Part shown: in pieces, positions 55,687-64,000 of the stretch
Layout: the number at the start of each line of letters is the position of its first letter
Position numbering within the stretch: the stretch's first letter is position 1
Source of the DNA: an uncultured beta proteobacterium
GTDB lineage: Bacteria > Pseudomonadota > Gammaproteobacteria > Burkholderiales > Burkholderiaceae_C
Reading direction: 5' to 3'
Length of the DNA stretch: 64,000 nucleotides
NCBI GenBank assembly: GCA_903873485.1
Contig: CAIQOO010000185.1
Coordinates: forward strand, 141,090 to 205,089
The notes under the pieces: model-generated
Databases searched by the model: none
What the model saw: only the letters and a program-made list of their open reading frames with translations
Told to the model about the DNA's origin: nothing
Translations under genes and position numbers: made by a program

Positions 55687-56046
55687 TCACTCCCAGTCCA
55701 AAGCGCCTTTTAGCCACATATACACAAAGCCGATCGTCAAAATAGTCACAATTTCCAGGCCCACCAAAAAGCCATACAGACCCAGTTCCTTGAGCGTCAT
55801 CGCCCACGGGAACAGAAGTGCGGTTTCCAGATCAAACAAGATGAACAGAATGGCGATCAGATAGTACCTGACATCAAACTTCATCCGCGCATCGCCGAAT
55901 GCTTCAAAGCCACATTCATAAGGCGAGTTTTTTGCCGGATCAGGCCGGTTGGGGCCAAGAATGTAGCCAATAACTTGTGGCATAACGCCAACTGAAATGC
56001 CTATCAGAATGAAAAGAATAACTGGCAAATATTGATCAAGGTTCAT
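55687..56046 (-). CDS. nuoA: NADH-quinone oxidoreductase subunit A
   Basis: 119 aa from ATG 56046 ([16 protein letters not shown]). Three helices and the loop [32 protein letters not shown] with the conserved Cys and acidic residues. First gene of the nuo operon; the tRNA-Leu gene lies 59 bp upstream, so transcription may enter from secG and the tRNA. Confidence 0.96.
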   Translation of the reverse strand: MNLDQYLPVILFILIGISVGVMPQVIGYILGPNRPDPAKNSPYECGFEAFGDARMKFDVRYYLIAILFILFDLETALLFPWAMTLKELGLYGFLVGLEIVTILTIGFVYMWLKGALDWE

Positions 56047-56105
56047 CTTGTGAGTCTGATTCAATGGACTGCTTGATGAAAAAAAATGCATCAAGCGATT
56101 AATAT

Positions 56106-56190
56106 TGGTGCCGTCGGCGAGACTCGAACTCGCAAAGCTTTCGCCACTACCACCTCAAGATAGCGTGTCTACCAATTTCACCACGACGGC
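56106..56190 (-). tRNA. tRNA-Leu (anticodon GAG)
   Basis: Minus strand: acceptor GCCGTCG (56184-56190) pairs with 56110-56116, D-arm GTGAAATTGGTAGACAC, anticodon loop TTGAGGT giving GAG, long variable arm, T-loop TTCGA, and CCA encoded at 56106-56108. It sits between secG and nuoA on the same strand. Confidence 0.95.
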
Positions 56191-56305
56191 TGTTTTGACA
56201 ATTCGGATCGTCTAGGCTATGACTGCCTTTGATCTCACCGACCAACTAAGAGTTTACCCTGAAATCCTCCAAATTACCCGTGGAACGGCCCAATCTCAAG
56301 CGCAA

Positions 56306-56659
56306 TTATTTCGCTGGAATCTGGGCTGCACCAGAAGCGGGCAGCAGTGGCGCCGAAGCCGCTGGAGTCGGCACAACCAGAGCGGCGTTTTCAAGAACAC
56401 TGTTCGAAGTGACCGTCGGACGCACCGAGCCAAAATAGGCCAGCAGCAATGTGCTGACAAAAAATACCGTTGCAAGCACGGCTGTGGTCCGCGACAAAAA
56501 GTTGGCGCTTCCGCTGGCGCCAAACAGGCTGCCTGACCCACCGCTGCCAAAGGCCGCGCCCATGTCGGCTCCTTTGCCATGCTGAACCAGGATCAACCCC
56601 ACCATGGTCAGCGCCGAGATCATCTGTACCGCCAACAAAATAGTCGAAACCACACCCAT
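56306..56659 (-). CDS. secG: Protein-export membrane protein SecG
   Basis: 117 aa. Two helices (TILLAVQMISALTMVGLILVQ; TTAVLATVFFVSTLLLAYF) with the conserved linker VQHGKGADMGAAFGSGGSGSLFGASGSANFLSR, followed by a Pro/Ala-rich tail. A component of the SecYEG translocon. 42 bp after tpiA on the same strand. Confidence 0.93.
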   Translation of the reverse strand: MGVVSTILLAVQMISALTMVGLILVQHGKGADMGAAFGSGGSGSLFGASGSANFLSRTTAVLATVFFVSTLLLAYFGSVRPTVTSNSVLENAALVVPTPAASAPLLPASGAAQIPAK

Positions 56660-56701
56660 GAATAACCCCCAATCTGATAACTAACTCGCTGCGCGTTGCC
56701 C

Positions 56702-57442
56702 TCAGGCGGCAGCCGCAATAATCGTCAAGAAATCCTGGGGCTTCAAAGCGGCCCCGCCAATCAGGCCGCCGTCAATGTCGGGTTGCGCCAGCAACGATGC
56801 CGCATTGGCTGCATTCATGCTGCCACCGTACAGCAATTGGATGCGGTCGGCATGCTCTGAAGCGGCTTTTAATTGCGCACGCAACAAGGCATGCACCTGC
56901 TGTGCCATCTCGGGTGTTGCAGTCTTGCCGGTGCCAATCGCCCATACTGGTTCATATGCCACCACAATTTCGCTGATGCAATGCCCATTGGTGTGAATGA
57001 CGGCAGCCAGTTGCCGTTTGACGACTTCATCGGTTTTGCCAGCCTCACGTTCAGCCAGGGTCTCACCGACACAGACAATCGGCGTGATGCCGCAGCCCAA
57101 AGCGCGCTGCGCCTTGAGTGCCACCAGTTCATCGGTTTCGCCGTGGTATTGACGCCGCTCCGAATGCCCGACGATGGCGTAACGGACACCAAACTCCTTG
57201 AGCATGGCACCCGAAATTTCGCCGGTATAGGCACCAACTTCCTGCGCCGAGATGTCTTGTGAACCAAGATCGATGGCGGTACCTGCCAGCAGCGCCTGGC
57301 ACTGGGCCAGGTAAATCGCTGGAACACCCACAGCCACCTGACAGGCCGGTTGCCCCAAGCCCGCAAGAATGTCTTTGAGAAGCTTCTCGTTGGCAGCCAG
57401 GCTGCCGTTCATTTTCCAGTTACCTGCAATCAGTTTTTTCAT
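56702..57442 (-). CDS. tpiA: Triosephosphate isomerase
   Basis: 246 aa from ATG 57442 ([14 protein letters not shown]); an open frame further upstream is not supported. Substrate Lys in GNWKMNG, catalytic His in VGHSERR, catalytic Glu in [15 protein letters not shown], phosphate loop GGSMNAANA and GLIGGAAL. A glycolytic and gluconeogenic TIM-barrel enzyme. Five bp after the quinone oxidoreductase gene. Confidence 0.97.
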   Translation of the reverse strand: MKKLIAGNWKMNGSLAANEKLLKDILAGLGQPACQVAVGVPAIYLAQCQALLAGTAIDLGSQDISAQEVGAYTGEISGAMLKEFGVRYAIVGHSERRQYHGETDELVALKAQRALGCGITPIVCVGETLAEREAGKTDEVVKRQLAAVIHTNGHCISEIVVAYEPVWAIGTGKTATPEMAQQVHALLRAQLKAASEHADRIQLLYGGSMNAANAASLLAQPDIDGGLIGGAALKPQDFLTIIAAAA

Positions 57443-57447
57443 GATGA

Positions 57448-58443
57448 TTAGTTCCAAGTTAAAACAATTTTCCCAACATGCTGGCTCGATTCCATCAAGC
57501 GATGTGCCAGCGCCACATCGGCAGCCGCAAATGTGCCATAAATAACCGGCTTGATGCGTTTTGCTGCCAATGCCGGCCAGACTTCTTTCAGGCAAGCCTG
57601 GGCGATGGCTGCCTTGAATGCGACCGGGCGCGGTCGCAGGGTCGATCCGGTAATGGTCAACCTGCGGCGCAGCACCAAACCGGCATTGAATTCACTCTTG
57701 CTGCCACCCTGGAGCGAAATGATCACCAGACGACCATCCTCTTTCAGGCACTGGACTTCCTTGGCCACATAGCTGCCAGCGACGATATCCAGAATGACAT
57801 CCACGCCCTGCCCTTCAGTCAGGCGCTTGGTCTCTTGCTGGAAATCCTGTGTTTTGTAATTGATGGCGGCATCCGCCCCGAGCGCCAGACAGGCCGCGCA
57901 TTTTTCATCGCTGCCCGCCGTGACCAGCACCTGCGCACCTGCCAGCTTTGCCAACTGAATGGCCGTCACCCCAATGCCACTGGAGCCACCCTGAATCAGC
58001 ACGGTCTCACCGGGCTGCAAGCGCGCCCGATCCATCATGTTGCTCCAGACGGTAAAAAATGTCTCGGGCAGACTCGCTGCCTCGACATCGCTCAGGCCAG
58101 CCGGAGTCGGCAGGCACTGGGCAATGGGTGCCACGCAAAATTCGGCATAACCGCCACCAGCGACCAGTGCGCACACCCGGTCGCCGAGATTGAAGCCCGC
58201 CGCAGCCAATGCCTGCGCATCACCCTGCTCGATCGTGCCCGCCACTTCCAGCCCCAGAATGTCCGAGGCACCTGGGGGCACCGGGTAATTGCCCTGTCGC
58301 TGCAACACATCCGGGCGGTTGACGCCACTGGCAGCCACACGAATCAGCAGTTCACCCACACCCGCCACCGGCACAGGACGCTCGGCCAGATGCAAAACCT
58401 CTGGCCCGCCATACCCGGTGATGTCAATCATTTTCATGGTCAT
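57448..58443 (-). CDS. NAD(P)H:quinone oxidoreductase (zinc-free MDR, PIG3-like)
   Basis: 331 aa. N-terminal GroES-like fold ([30 protein letters not shown]) and a nucleotide fold with [36 protein letters not shown]. It lacks the structural-zinc cysteine set of alcohol dehydrogenases. Reduces quinones using NADPH; substrate range unknown. Immediately upstream of tpiA, likely co-transcribed. The gap to pnp holds a dispersed repeat copy. Confidence 0.88.
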   Translation of the reverse strand: MTMKMIDITGYGGPEVLHLAERPVPVAGVGELLIRVAASGVNRPDVLQRQGNYPVPPGASDILGLEVAGTIEQGDAQALAAAGFNLGDRVCALVAGGGYAEFCVAPIAQCLPTPAGLSDVEAASLPETFFTVWSNMMDRARLQPGETVLIQGGSSGIGVTAIQLAKLAGAQVLVTAGSDEKCAACLALGADAAINYKTQDFQQETKRLTEGQGVDVILDIVAGSYVAKEVQCLKEDGRLVIISLQGGSKSEFNAGLVLRRRLTITGSTLRPRPVAFKAAIAQACLKEVWPALAAKRIKPVIYGTFAAADVALAHRLMESSQHVGKIVLTWN

Positions 58444-58485
58444 TTCAGCCTCTAGCCCTTACCCAGTATGCGCTACCAGCTATCA
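58442..58485 (-). repeat. Dispersed repeat copy 10 (between quinone oxidoreductase and pnp)
   Basis: On the minus strand GATAGCTGGTAGCGCATAC-TGGG-TAAGGGCTAGAGGC then TGAAAT, spanning the last bases before the 5' end of the oxidoreductase gene. Confidence 0.9.
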
Positions 58486-58510
58486 ATTAAATATCAAATC
58501 TAATGCGCGA

Positions 58511-60634
58511 TCAGCCGCGATTATCCTGTGCCGACTGCATCGGGCGATCCAGCAGCGCCTTCATGGACAACTTGACACGGCCCTTTTCATCGGTCTCCAT
58601 GACCTTGACCCGCACGATCTGGCCCTCAGCCAAATAGTCGGTGACCTTTTCGACCCGTTCATGGGCAATCTGGCTGATGTGCAGCAAGCCGTCCCGGCCT
58701 GGCAGCAGGTTGATCAGGGCACCAAAATCAAGAATTTTGACGACCGGGCCTTCATAAACCTTGCCAATTTCGACTTCGGCAGTGATCTGCTCGATGCGGC
58801 GTTTGGCCTCTTCGGCCTTGGCCGGGTCGGCAGAAGCGATGGTGATGGTGCCGTTCTCGTCGATATTGATCTGGGTGCCGGTTTCTTCGGTCAATGCACG
58901 AATCACCGCGCCGCCCTTGCCGATCACGTCGCGGATTTTTTCGGGGTTGATTTTCATGGTGAACAGGCGTGGCGCGAAGTTGGACACTTCGGTTTTGGCG
59001 GTACCCATTGCCTCGGTCATCTTGCCTAGGATGTGCATGCGGGCTTCCTTGGCCTGCGCCAGTGCGACCTGCATGATTTCCTTGGTGATGCCCAGGATCT
59101 TGATGTCCATCTGCAAGGCTGTGATGCCGTTGGTGGTGCCGGCCACCTTGAAGTCCATGTCGCCCAGATGATCTTCATCGCCCAGAATGTCGGTCAGCAC
59201 GGCAAACCGGTTGCCGTCCTTGATCAGGCCCATGGCGATGCCGGCCACATGGGCCTTCAGCGGCACGCCGGCGTCCATCAGGCTCATGCAGCCACCGCAC
59301 ACCGAGGCCATCGAAGATGAACCATTGGACTCGGTCACCTCAGACACCAAGCGCATCGTATAAGGAAAGTCTTCCTTGTTTGGCAGCACCGCCACCAGGG
59401 CACGCTTGGCCAGACGGCCATGGCCGATTTCGCGCCGCTTGGGGGTGCCGAGGCGACCGGTTTCGCCGGTGGCAAAGGGAGGCATGTTGTAGTGCAGGAT
59501 AAAACGGTCCTCGTAGTCGCCCGACAAGGCATCAATGCGCTGGGCATCGCGCTCGGTGCCCAGGGTGGTCACCACCAGCGCCTGGGTTTCGCCACGGGTA
59601 AATAAGGCTGAGCCGTGAGTGCGGGGCAACACGCCATTGCGGATTTCGATGGCCCGCACGGTGCGGGTGTCGCGGCCATCAATGCGCGGCTCGCCAGCCA
59701 GAATTTGGCCACGAACCAGGCCCGCTTCAATGTCAAACAGCATGCCTTCGACCTTGACGCCGTCAAATTCAACACCGTCGGCCTTCAGACCCGCCATGAC
59801 TTCTGAATAGGCTGCGCGGCAGGCCTGAGTGCGGGCCTGCTTGTTGCGAATCTGGTAGGCGGCAGCCAATTTGTCGCGGGCCAGGTCGCCAACTTTGGCA
59901 ATCAGCGCTTCGTCCTTGGCCGGAGCTTTCCAGTCCCACATCGGCTTGCCGGCATCGCGCACCAGTTCGTGGATCGCATTGATGGCAATGATGCCCTGGG
60001 TGTGGCCAAACACCACCGCACCCAGCATGACTTCTTCAGACAGTTGCTGGGCTTCAGACTCGACCATCAGCACGGCCGACTCGGTGCCCGCCACCACCAG
60101 CTCCATGGCCGAGCTCTTACGCGCGGTCTGGCCCGGATTGAGCACATACTCACCGTTGATGTAACCGACCCGGGCCGCGCCAATCGGGCCACTAAACGGC
60201 ACGCCGCTGATCGACAGGGCGGCACTGACGGCGATCAGAGAGGCAATGTCGGCATCGACTTCCGGGTTCAGCGATAGGGTGTGCACCACCACATGCACTT
60301 CGTTGAAAAAACCTTCAGGAAACAGCGGACGGATCGGGCGGTCAATCAGCCGGCTGGTCAGGGTTTCAAACTCGCTGGCGCGGCCTTCGCGCTTGAAGAA
60401 GCTGCCGGGAATCCGGCCAACGGCATAAAACTTTTCAAGGTAATCGACCGTCAAGGGAAAGAAATCCTGACCGGTCTTGCCTTCGGTTTTAGCCACCACG
60501 GTGGCCAGCACTACCGTGCCGTCCATGTCAAGCATGACGGCGCCGTTGGCCTGCCGGGCAATTTCGCCGGTTTCCATCGTCACCGTGTGTTGACCCCATT
60601 GAAAGGTCTTGCTAACTTTTTTAAACATCGTCAT
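58511..60634 (-). CDS. pnp: Polyribonucleotide nucleotidyltransferase (PNPase)
   Basis: 707 aa from ATG 60634, with AGGAG (60641-60645) 6 nt upstream; an ATG at 60628 is next. Two RNase PH domains (start [29 protein letters not shown]; second with [15 protein letters not shown]), a linker helical domain, then KH ([32 protein letters not shown]) and S1 ([34 protein letters not shown]). 3'-5' phosphorolytic RNA degradation. It follows rpsO, the common order. Confidence 0.97.
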   Translation of the reverse strand: MTMFKKVSKTFQWGQHTVTMETGEIARQANGAVMLDMDGTVVLATVVAKTEGKTGQDFFPLTVDYLEKFYAVGRIPGSFFKREGRASEFETLTSRLIDRPIRPLFPEGFFNEVHVVVHTLSLNPEVDADIASLIAVSAALSISGVPFSGPIGAARVGYINGEYVLNPGQTARKSSAMELVVAGTESAVLMVESEAQQLSEEVMLGAVVFGHTQGIIAINAIHELVRDAGKPMWDWKAPAKDEALIAKVGDLARDKLAAAYQIRNKQARTQACRAAYSEVMAGLKADGVEFDGVKVEGMLFDIEAGLVRGQILAGEPRIDGRDTRTVRAIEIRNGVLPRTHGSALFTRGETQALVVTTLGTERDAQRIDALSGDYEDRFILHYNMPPFATGETGRLGTPKRREIGHGRLAKRALVAVLPNKEDFPYTMRLVSEVTESNGSSSMASVCGGCMSLMDAGVPLKAHVAGIAMGLIKDGNRFAVLTDILGDEDHLGDMDFKVAGTTNGITALQMDIKILGITKEIMQVALAQAKEARMHILGKMTEAMGTAKTEVSNFAPRLFTMKINPEKIRDVIGKGGAVIRALTEETGTQINIDENGTITIASADPAKAEEAKRRIEQITAEVEIGKVYEGPVVKILDFGALINLLPGRDGLLHISQIAHERVEKVTDYLAEGQIVRVKVMETDEKGRVKLSMKALLDRPMQSAQDNRG

Positions 60635-60807
60635 CAATTTCTCCTGTGTATCTAGAAACAGTTGGAAGGTGCAGGCCACCTCGCCCAAGCCCGGATCAGA
60701 CAAACAGAACACGATGCCATTCCAGAGCAAAGCAGCCAGTCGGCCTGCATGGCTTTGGAATGACACAGCTTCGCTCCGTTTTTGCCATTTCCAACGTGAA
60801 TTGAAGT

Positions 60808-60844
60808 AAAAAACGCCTGAGCTAGCAACCTAACTCAGGCGTTT
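60808..60844 (-). terminator. Rho-independent terminator of rpsO
   Basis: Perfect 11-bp arms AAACGCCTGAG (60811-60821) and CTCAGGCGTTT (60834-60844) with a 12-base loop; on the minus strand a T run follows (60808-60813). It separates rpsO from pnp, implying pnp has its own promoter or partial read-through. 60645-60807 shows no gene. Confidence 0.88.
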
Positions 60845-60862
60845 GTCATTTTTGTCAACCGA

Positions 60863-61129
60863 TTACTTGCGCAAGCCCAGCTTGGCGATCAGTGCGACAT
60901 AGCGATCAGCATCCTTGCTTTTGAGGTAATCGAGCAGTTTGCGGCGGCGGCTCACCATGCGCAGCAGGCCACGGCGGCCATGGTGATCCTTGGCATGGGT
61001 CTTGAAGTGGGGCATCAGCTCGTTGATGCGGGCGGTGAGCAGGGCGACCTGCACTTCGGGGCTGCCGGTGTCGCCGGCCTGGCGCGCGTTGTCTTTGACA
61101 ACGGCAGCCTTGATACTGGATGCAATCAT
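60863..61129 (-). CDS. rpsO: 30S ribosomal protein S15
   Basis: 88 aa from ATG 61129 ([43 protein letters not shown]...), AGGA 5-6 nt upstream; the longer frame to 61228 is spurious. Ends [22 protein letters not shown]. It binds 16S rRNA; in E. coli it autoregulates its own translation. The neighbour pnp matches other proteobacteria. Confidence 0.97.
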   Translation of the reverse strand: MIASSIKAAVVKDNARQAGDTGSPEVQVALLTARINELMPHFKTHAKDHHGRRGLLRMVSRRRKLLDYLKSKDADRYVALIAKLGLRK

Positions 61130-61319
61130 GTTTTTCCTGTTGGATGAAGAACTTGCGTCTGGCGCTGGAACTGCCCCTGACGTGCGCTGCTGCAACATTT
61201 GCAGAGCCAGCGAGTATAACCACCACAAGCTTTCATCAACACCGAAACCTGAGCCGGGGTAAACCGGCGGTGATAAAGAATGACTATGAATAGCTTATAA
61301 ACAATGCATCGTGAAAACG

Positions 61320-61334
61320 ATAGTAACCAGCTAT
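61320..61334 (+). promoter_or_regulatory. OxyR half-site candidate upstream of ahpC
   Basis: ATAG-N7-CTAT lies 83 bp upstream of the ahpC start. It corresponds to one half of the OxyR consensus; I do not see a good second half. OxyR control of ahpC is usual. Confidence 0.35.
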
Positions 61335-61416
61335 GATTTGCCCATCGGCGAAACAAATGTGTTTTGCCGACGTTTCCTCAAACCCGTTTTTCAACCAATC
61401 CTTTCAGGAGCCATTC

Positions 61417-61992
61417 ATGTCTTTGATCAATACCCAAGTCAAGCCTTTCAAAGCCCAAGCCTATCAAGCTGGCAAGTTTTTTGAAGTCACCGAGCAGTCC
61501 CTGATGGGCAAATGGTCAGTGGTGGTGTTTTACCCGGCTGACTTCACCTTTGTCTGCCCGACCGAACTCGAAGACCTGGCCGATGCCCATGCCGAATTTG
61601 CCAAGGTGGGCGTCGATATTTACAGCGTCTCGACCGACACCCATTTCGCCCACAAGGCCTGGTCCGACACGTCGCCGGCCATCAAGAAGGTGCAGTACGC
61701 GATGATTGGCGATCCGACTCATAAGATCACCCGAAACTTTGACGTGATGCACGTAGAAAAAGGCGAAGAAACCGGCCTGGCGCTGCGCGGCACTTTTGTG
61801 ATCAACCCCGAAGGCTTCATCAAGGTTTGCGAAATTCATGACCTCGGCATTGGACGCGATGCCATGGAACTGTTGCGCAAGGTCAAGGCTGCCCAATATG
61901 TGGCAACCCATAATGGCGAAGTCTGCCCGGCCAAGTGGAAAGATGGCGATGCCACCCTGAAGCCATCACTGGACCTGGTCGGCAAGATCTAA
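61417..61992 (+). CDS. ahpC: Alkyl hydroperoxide reductase AhpC (typical 2-Cys peroxiredoxin)
   Basis: 191 aa from ATG 61417 (CAGGAG 6 nt upstream); the frame extends to 61333 without support. Peroxidatic Cys in [18 protein letters not shown] and resolving Cys in [13 protein letters not shown]. Reduces hydroperoxides, recycled by AhpF downstream. Start [16 protein letters not shown] is typical. Confidence 0.97.
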   Translation: MSLINTQVKPFKAQAYQAGKFFEVTEQSLMGKWSVVVFYPADFTFVCPTELEDLADAHAEFAKVGVDIYSVSTDTHFAHKAWSDTSPAIKKVQYAMIGDPTHKITRNFDVMHVEKGEETGLALRGTFVINPEGFIKVCEIHDLGIGRDAMELLRKVKAAQYVATHNGEVCPAKWKDGDATLKPSLDLVGKI

Positions 61993-62031
61993 GCACTGCG
62001 CGTCAACGGGTGCATCCTTGGCGGGGCACCG

Positions 62032-62085
62032 AAAGCCGGACAACGCCAGGGTGCATAGCGTGCCCTGCCGTCCGGCTTTTTTTTT
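62032..62085 (+). terminator. Terminator after ahpC
   Basis: Arms AAAGCCGGAC (62032-62041) and GTCCGGCTTT (62070-62079) enclose an inner CAGGG/CCCTG stem and are followed by nine T (62077-62085). It lies between ahpC and ahpF and may lower ahpF transcript relative to ahpC. Confidence 0.85.
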
Positions 62086-62091
62086 GGCCAA

Positions 62092-62133
62092 AAACCACCT
62101 CTAGCCCTTGTGCCACAAGCACAACACGCTCTA
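62092..62133 (-). repeat. Dispersed repeat copy 11 (between ahpC and ahpF)
   Basis: On the minus strand TAGAGCGTGTTGTGCTTG-TGGCA-CAAGGGCTAGAGG then TGGTTT. It starts a few bases after the ahpC terminator and ends 25 bp before ahpF. Confidence 0.8.
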
Positions 62134-62157
62134 TTTTTATAGTTACCGGAGACCTTC

Positions 62158-63720
62158 ATGCTCGACCTTGACCTGCAAACCCAACTGGCTGCCTACCTGC
62201 AGCGCGTCACCCTGCCGTTTGAAATCGTTGCCAGCCTGAGCAACGCTGAAAGCTCGCGCGAACTGCAGCAACTGCTGCAGCAAATTCAGGGCATGTCTGA
62301 CAAGATCAGCCTGCGCCTTGACGGCACCGATGCCCGCAAACCGTCCTTTACCCTGCAGCGTAGCGGCAGTGCGACCAGTCTGCGTTTTGCCGCCATTCCG
62401 CTTGGCCATGAATTCACCTCGCTGGTACTGGCGCTGTTGTGGACCGGTGGCCACCCGCCCAAGGTCGAGCCTGACGTCATCGAGCAAATCAAGGCACTAG
62501 ACGGTGATTTCAATTTTGAGGTCTATATGTCGCTGTCGTGCCACAGTTGCCCCGACGTGGTGCAGGCCTTGAGCCTGATGGCGATTTATAACCCGCGCGT
62601 CAAGGTGGTGGTGATTGATGGCGCGCTGTACCAGGATGAAGTGAACCAGCGCCAGGTGATGGCGGTGCCGATGGTGTTTTTGAACGGCGAGATGTTCAGC
62701 TCGGGCCGCGTCTTGATTGAAGAGATTCTGGGCAAACTCGACAGCGGTGCGGCTGCGCGTGATGCCGCCAAACTCAGTGCCGCAGCACCCTTTGACGTGT
62801 TGATCATTGGTGGTGGCCCGGCCGGTGCTGCGGCTGCCGTCTATGCCGCGCGCAAAGGCATTCGCACCGGTGTGGCAGCCGAGCGTTTTGGCGGCCAGGT
62901 GAATGACACCATGGCAATTGAAAACTATATTTCGGTGCTGGAAACCGACGGCCCCAAATTTGTCGCCGGGCTGGAAGCACATGTGCGGGCTTATGGTGTC
63001 GATGTCATGAACCTGCAACGTGCCGACAAACTGATGCCAGCAGCACAGCCGGGCGGCTTGATTGAAGTACAACTGGCCAATGGCGGCAGACTCAAGAGCA
63101 AAACGGTGATTCTGTCCACCGGTGCGCGCTGGCGCAATGTCAACGTGCCGGGCGAGCAACAGTACAAAAACAAGGGGGTCGCCTATTGCCCGCACTGTGA
63201 CGGCCCGCTGTTCAAGGGCAAGCATGTGGCGGTGATTGGTGGCGGCAATTCAGGGGTTGAAGCGGCCATTGACCTCGCTGGCGTCGTGGCGCATGTCACG
63301 CTGATCGAGTTTGACACCCAGTTGCGCGCCGACGCAGTGCTGGTCAACAAGCTCAAAAGTCTGACCAACGTGACGATTCATGTGCACGCCCAAACCACCG
63401 AGATCACCGGCGACGGCAGCAAGGTCAACGGCCTGAACTTTACCGAACGTGCCACCGGCAACGCCAGGCACATCGATTTGCAAGGCGTTTTTGTACAGAT
63501 TGGCCTGGTGCCCAATACCGAATGGCTCAAGGGCACGCTGGAGTTGTCGCGCCATGGCGAAATTGTGGTTGATGCCAAAGGTGCCACCTCGCTGCCCGGC
63601 GTGTTTGCCGCCGGTGATGCCACCACCGTGCCGTTCAAGCAGATCATCATCGCCGCCGGCGACGGTGCCAAAGCCGCACTCAGTGCGTTTGACTACCTGA
63701 TGCGTTTGCCAGCAGCCTGA
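62158..63720 (+). CDS. ahpF: Alkyl hydroperoxide reductase flavoprotein AhpF
   Basis: 520 aa, usual length. N-terminal tandem thioredoxin-fold domain with CxxC in [12 protein letters not shown] at about 125-140, then a thioredoxin-reductase-like part: FAD site [19 protein letters not shown], redox pair in [15 protein letters not shown] site [16 protein letters not shown] and a C-terminal [17 protein letters not shown]. Transfers electrons from NADH to AhpC. ATG 62158 has a GGAG within 10 nt upstream. A terminator between ahpC and ahpF suggests unequal expression. Confidence 0.97.
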   Translation: MLDLDLQTQLAAYLQRVTLPFEIVASLSNAESSRELQQLLQQIQGMSDKISLRLDGTDARKPSFTLQRSGSATSLRFAAIPLGHEFTSLVLALLWTGGHPPKVEPDVIEQIKALDGDFNFEVYMSLSCHSCPDVVQALSLMAIYNPRVKVVVIDGALYQDEVNQRQVMAVPMVFLNGEMFSSGRVLIEEILGKLDSGAAARDAAKLSAAAPFDVLIIGGGPAGAAAAVYAARKGIRTGVAAERFGGQVNDTMAIENYISVLETDGPKFVAGLEAHVRAYGVDVMNLQRADKLMPAAQPGGLIEVQLANGGRLKSKTVILSTGARWRNVNVPGEQQYKNKGVAYCPHCDGPLFKGKHVAVIGGGNSGVEAAIDLAGVVAHVTLIEFDTQLRADAVLVNKLKSLTNVTIHVHAQTTEITGDGSKVNGLNFTERATGNARHIDLQGVFVQIGLVPNTEWLKGTLELSRHGEIVVDAKGATSLPGVFAAGDATTVPFKQIIIAAGDGAKAALSAFDYLMRLPAA

Positions 63721-63723
63721 AAG

Positions 63724-63981
63724 CCTGCTTCCGCAGGGGTTAATTTTGGAATTTTGATATTGAAAACATAGCGCCTTGCGCATATATGACGGGGGCTACA
63801 AGCCAATAGAGTCTCGAAATTTCGCTATCAATTGCAGTGCAATAGTAAACTTTCAATCCATCTTTCAATCTCTATGGGTTAATTCCGCGCCCCTTGGGGC
63901 GCTATTCTGATGTCTAAGCATCAGAGGATGTTTGGTATTTTGGCTGCTTTGTATTTAATACCCCGCCCCTCTGGGGCGGGG
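63724..63981. other. Hairpin-rich non-coding end of the window
   Basis: After ahpF no gene is seen to the window edge (280 bp). It holds a weak hairpin CCTGC-TTCC-GCAGG (63724-63737) followed by TTAATTTT, repeat copy 12, and three short perfect palindromes: GCGCCCC-TT-GGGGCGC (63887-63902), CTGATG-TCTAAG-CATCAG (63907-63924) and CCCCGCCCC-TCT-GGGGCGGGG (63961-63981). Confidence 0.55.
63767..63807 (+). repeat. Dispersed repeat copy 12 (downstream of ahpF)
   Basis: CATAGCGCCTTGCGCAT-ATATG-ACGGGGGCTACAAGCC then AATA, 46 bp beyond the ahpF stop. Diverged but aligned end to end with the other copies. Confidence 0.75.
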
Positions 63982-64000
63982 ATTGTGCGCCCGTGAAGGC

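Noticed and set aside
61281..61312. A second OxyR half-site (ATAG-CTTATAA) upstream of ahpC
   Set aside because: The downstream CTAT partner is missing and its spacing to the 61320 half-site does not fit the 11-bp phasing.

Overview
The window reads as chromosome of a betaproteobacterium of the family Comamonadaceae (Rhodoferax/Polaromonas-like). The basis is gene content and order: a polyhydroxyalkanoate phasin, a ctaC-ctaD-small assembly gene-ctaG-ctaE cytochrome oxidase cluster with SURF1, ctaA, ctaB and SCO1, a 14-gene nuo operon preceded by tpiA-secG-tRNA-Leu, and a short dispersed repeat (core ATAGCT...GCAAGGGCTAGAGGCC) that I associate with this family. The genus is inference.

Layout. 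1-1602: 3' part of kdpD plus kdpE (K+ sensing; the kdpFABC pump would lie outside the window). 1771-2638: phasin gene with a strong promoter, paired TGCA-N-TGCA operators and a terminator. 2643-6376: patatin-like lipoprotein, clpA, clpS. 6533-6619: tRNA-Leu(UAG). 6753-10493: 5-oxoprolinase/hydantoinase fusion. 10868-11772: two accessory proteins of unknown function. 11989-16322: a five-gene tungsten-type aldehyde oxidoreductase operon (Fe-S, W/pterin, FAD, MoaD-like and unknown proteins). 16553-20540: an operon of STAS, metallo-beta-lactamase-fold, CHASE2-SpoIIE phosphatase and HATPase proteins, i.e. a partner-switching signalling module. 20649-23081: Cache-PAS-PAS-GGDEF protein with an altered active-site motif (GGDNF). 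23194-30728: elbB, azlCD, CIRCE-preceded rpoH, a MocR regulator, LysE and EamA transporters, an aminotransferase. 30848-31275: a frameshifted small gene and a palindromic element with an internal tandem array. 31398-40128: SCO1, ctaB, ctaA, a thioredoxin-like unknown, SURF1, and the aa3-type oxidase genes. 40575-41624: DUF1178 and NUDIX genes. 41683-56046: nuoA-N. 56106-58443: tRNA-Leu(GAG), secG, tpiA, quinone oxidoreductase. 58511-61129: pnp and rpsO. 61417-63720: ahpC and ahpF.

How the genes work together. Respiratory genes dominate 31-56 kb: complex I feeds quinone, and the oxidase with its heme A and copper assembly factors ends the chain. A perfect FNR-type box sits directly upstream of ctaC. 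Stress functions are spread around them: rpoH under a CIRCE operator, ClpAS, AhpCF.

Most notable observation. I found twelve copies of the ~42 bp repeat. Seven are intergenic or at a gene edge, one of these containing the start codon of the EamA gene. Five lie in frame inside coding sequences: two in the oxoprolinase, one each in the FAD subunit of the aldehyde oxidoreductase, the MocR regulator and the signal peptide of SCO1. At least three of the five sit at domain linkers or a signal peptide, so the element appears to act as a source of tolerated peptide insertions.
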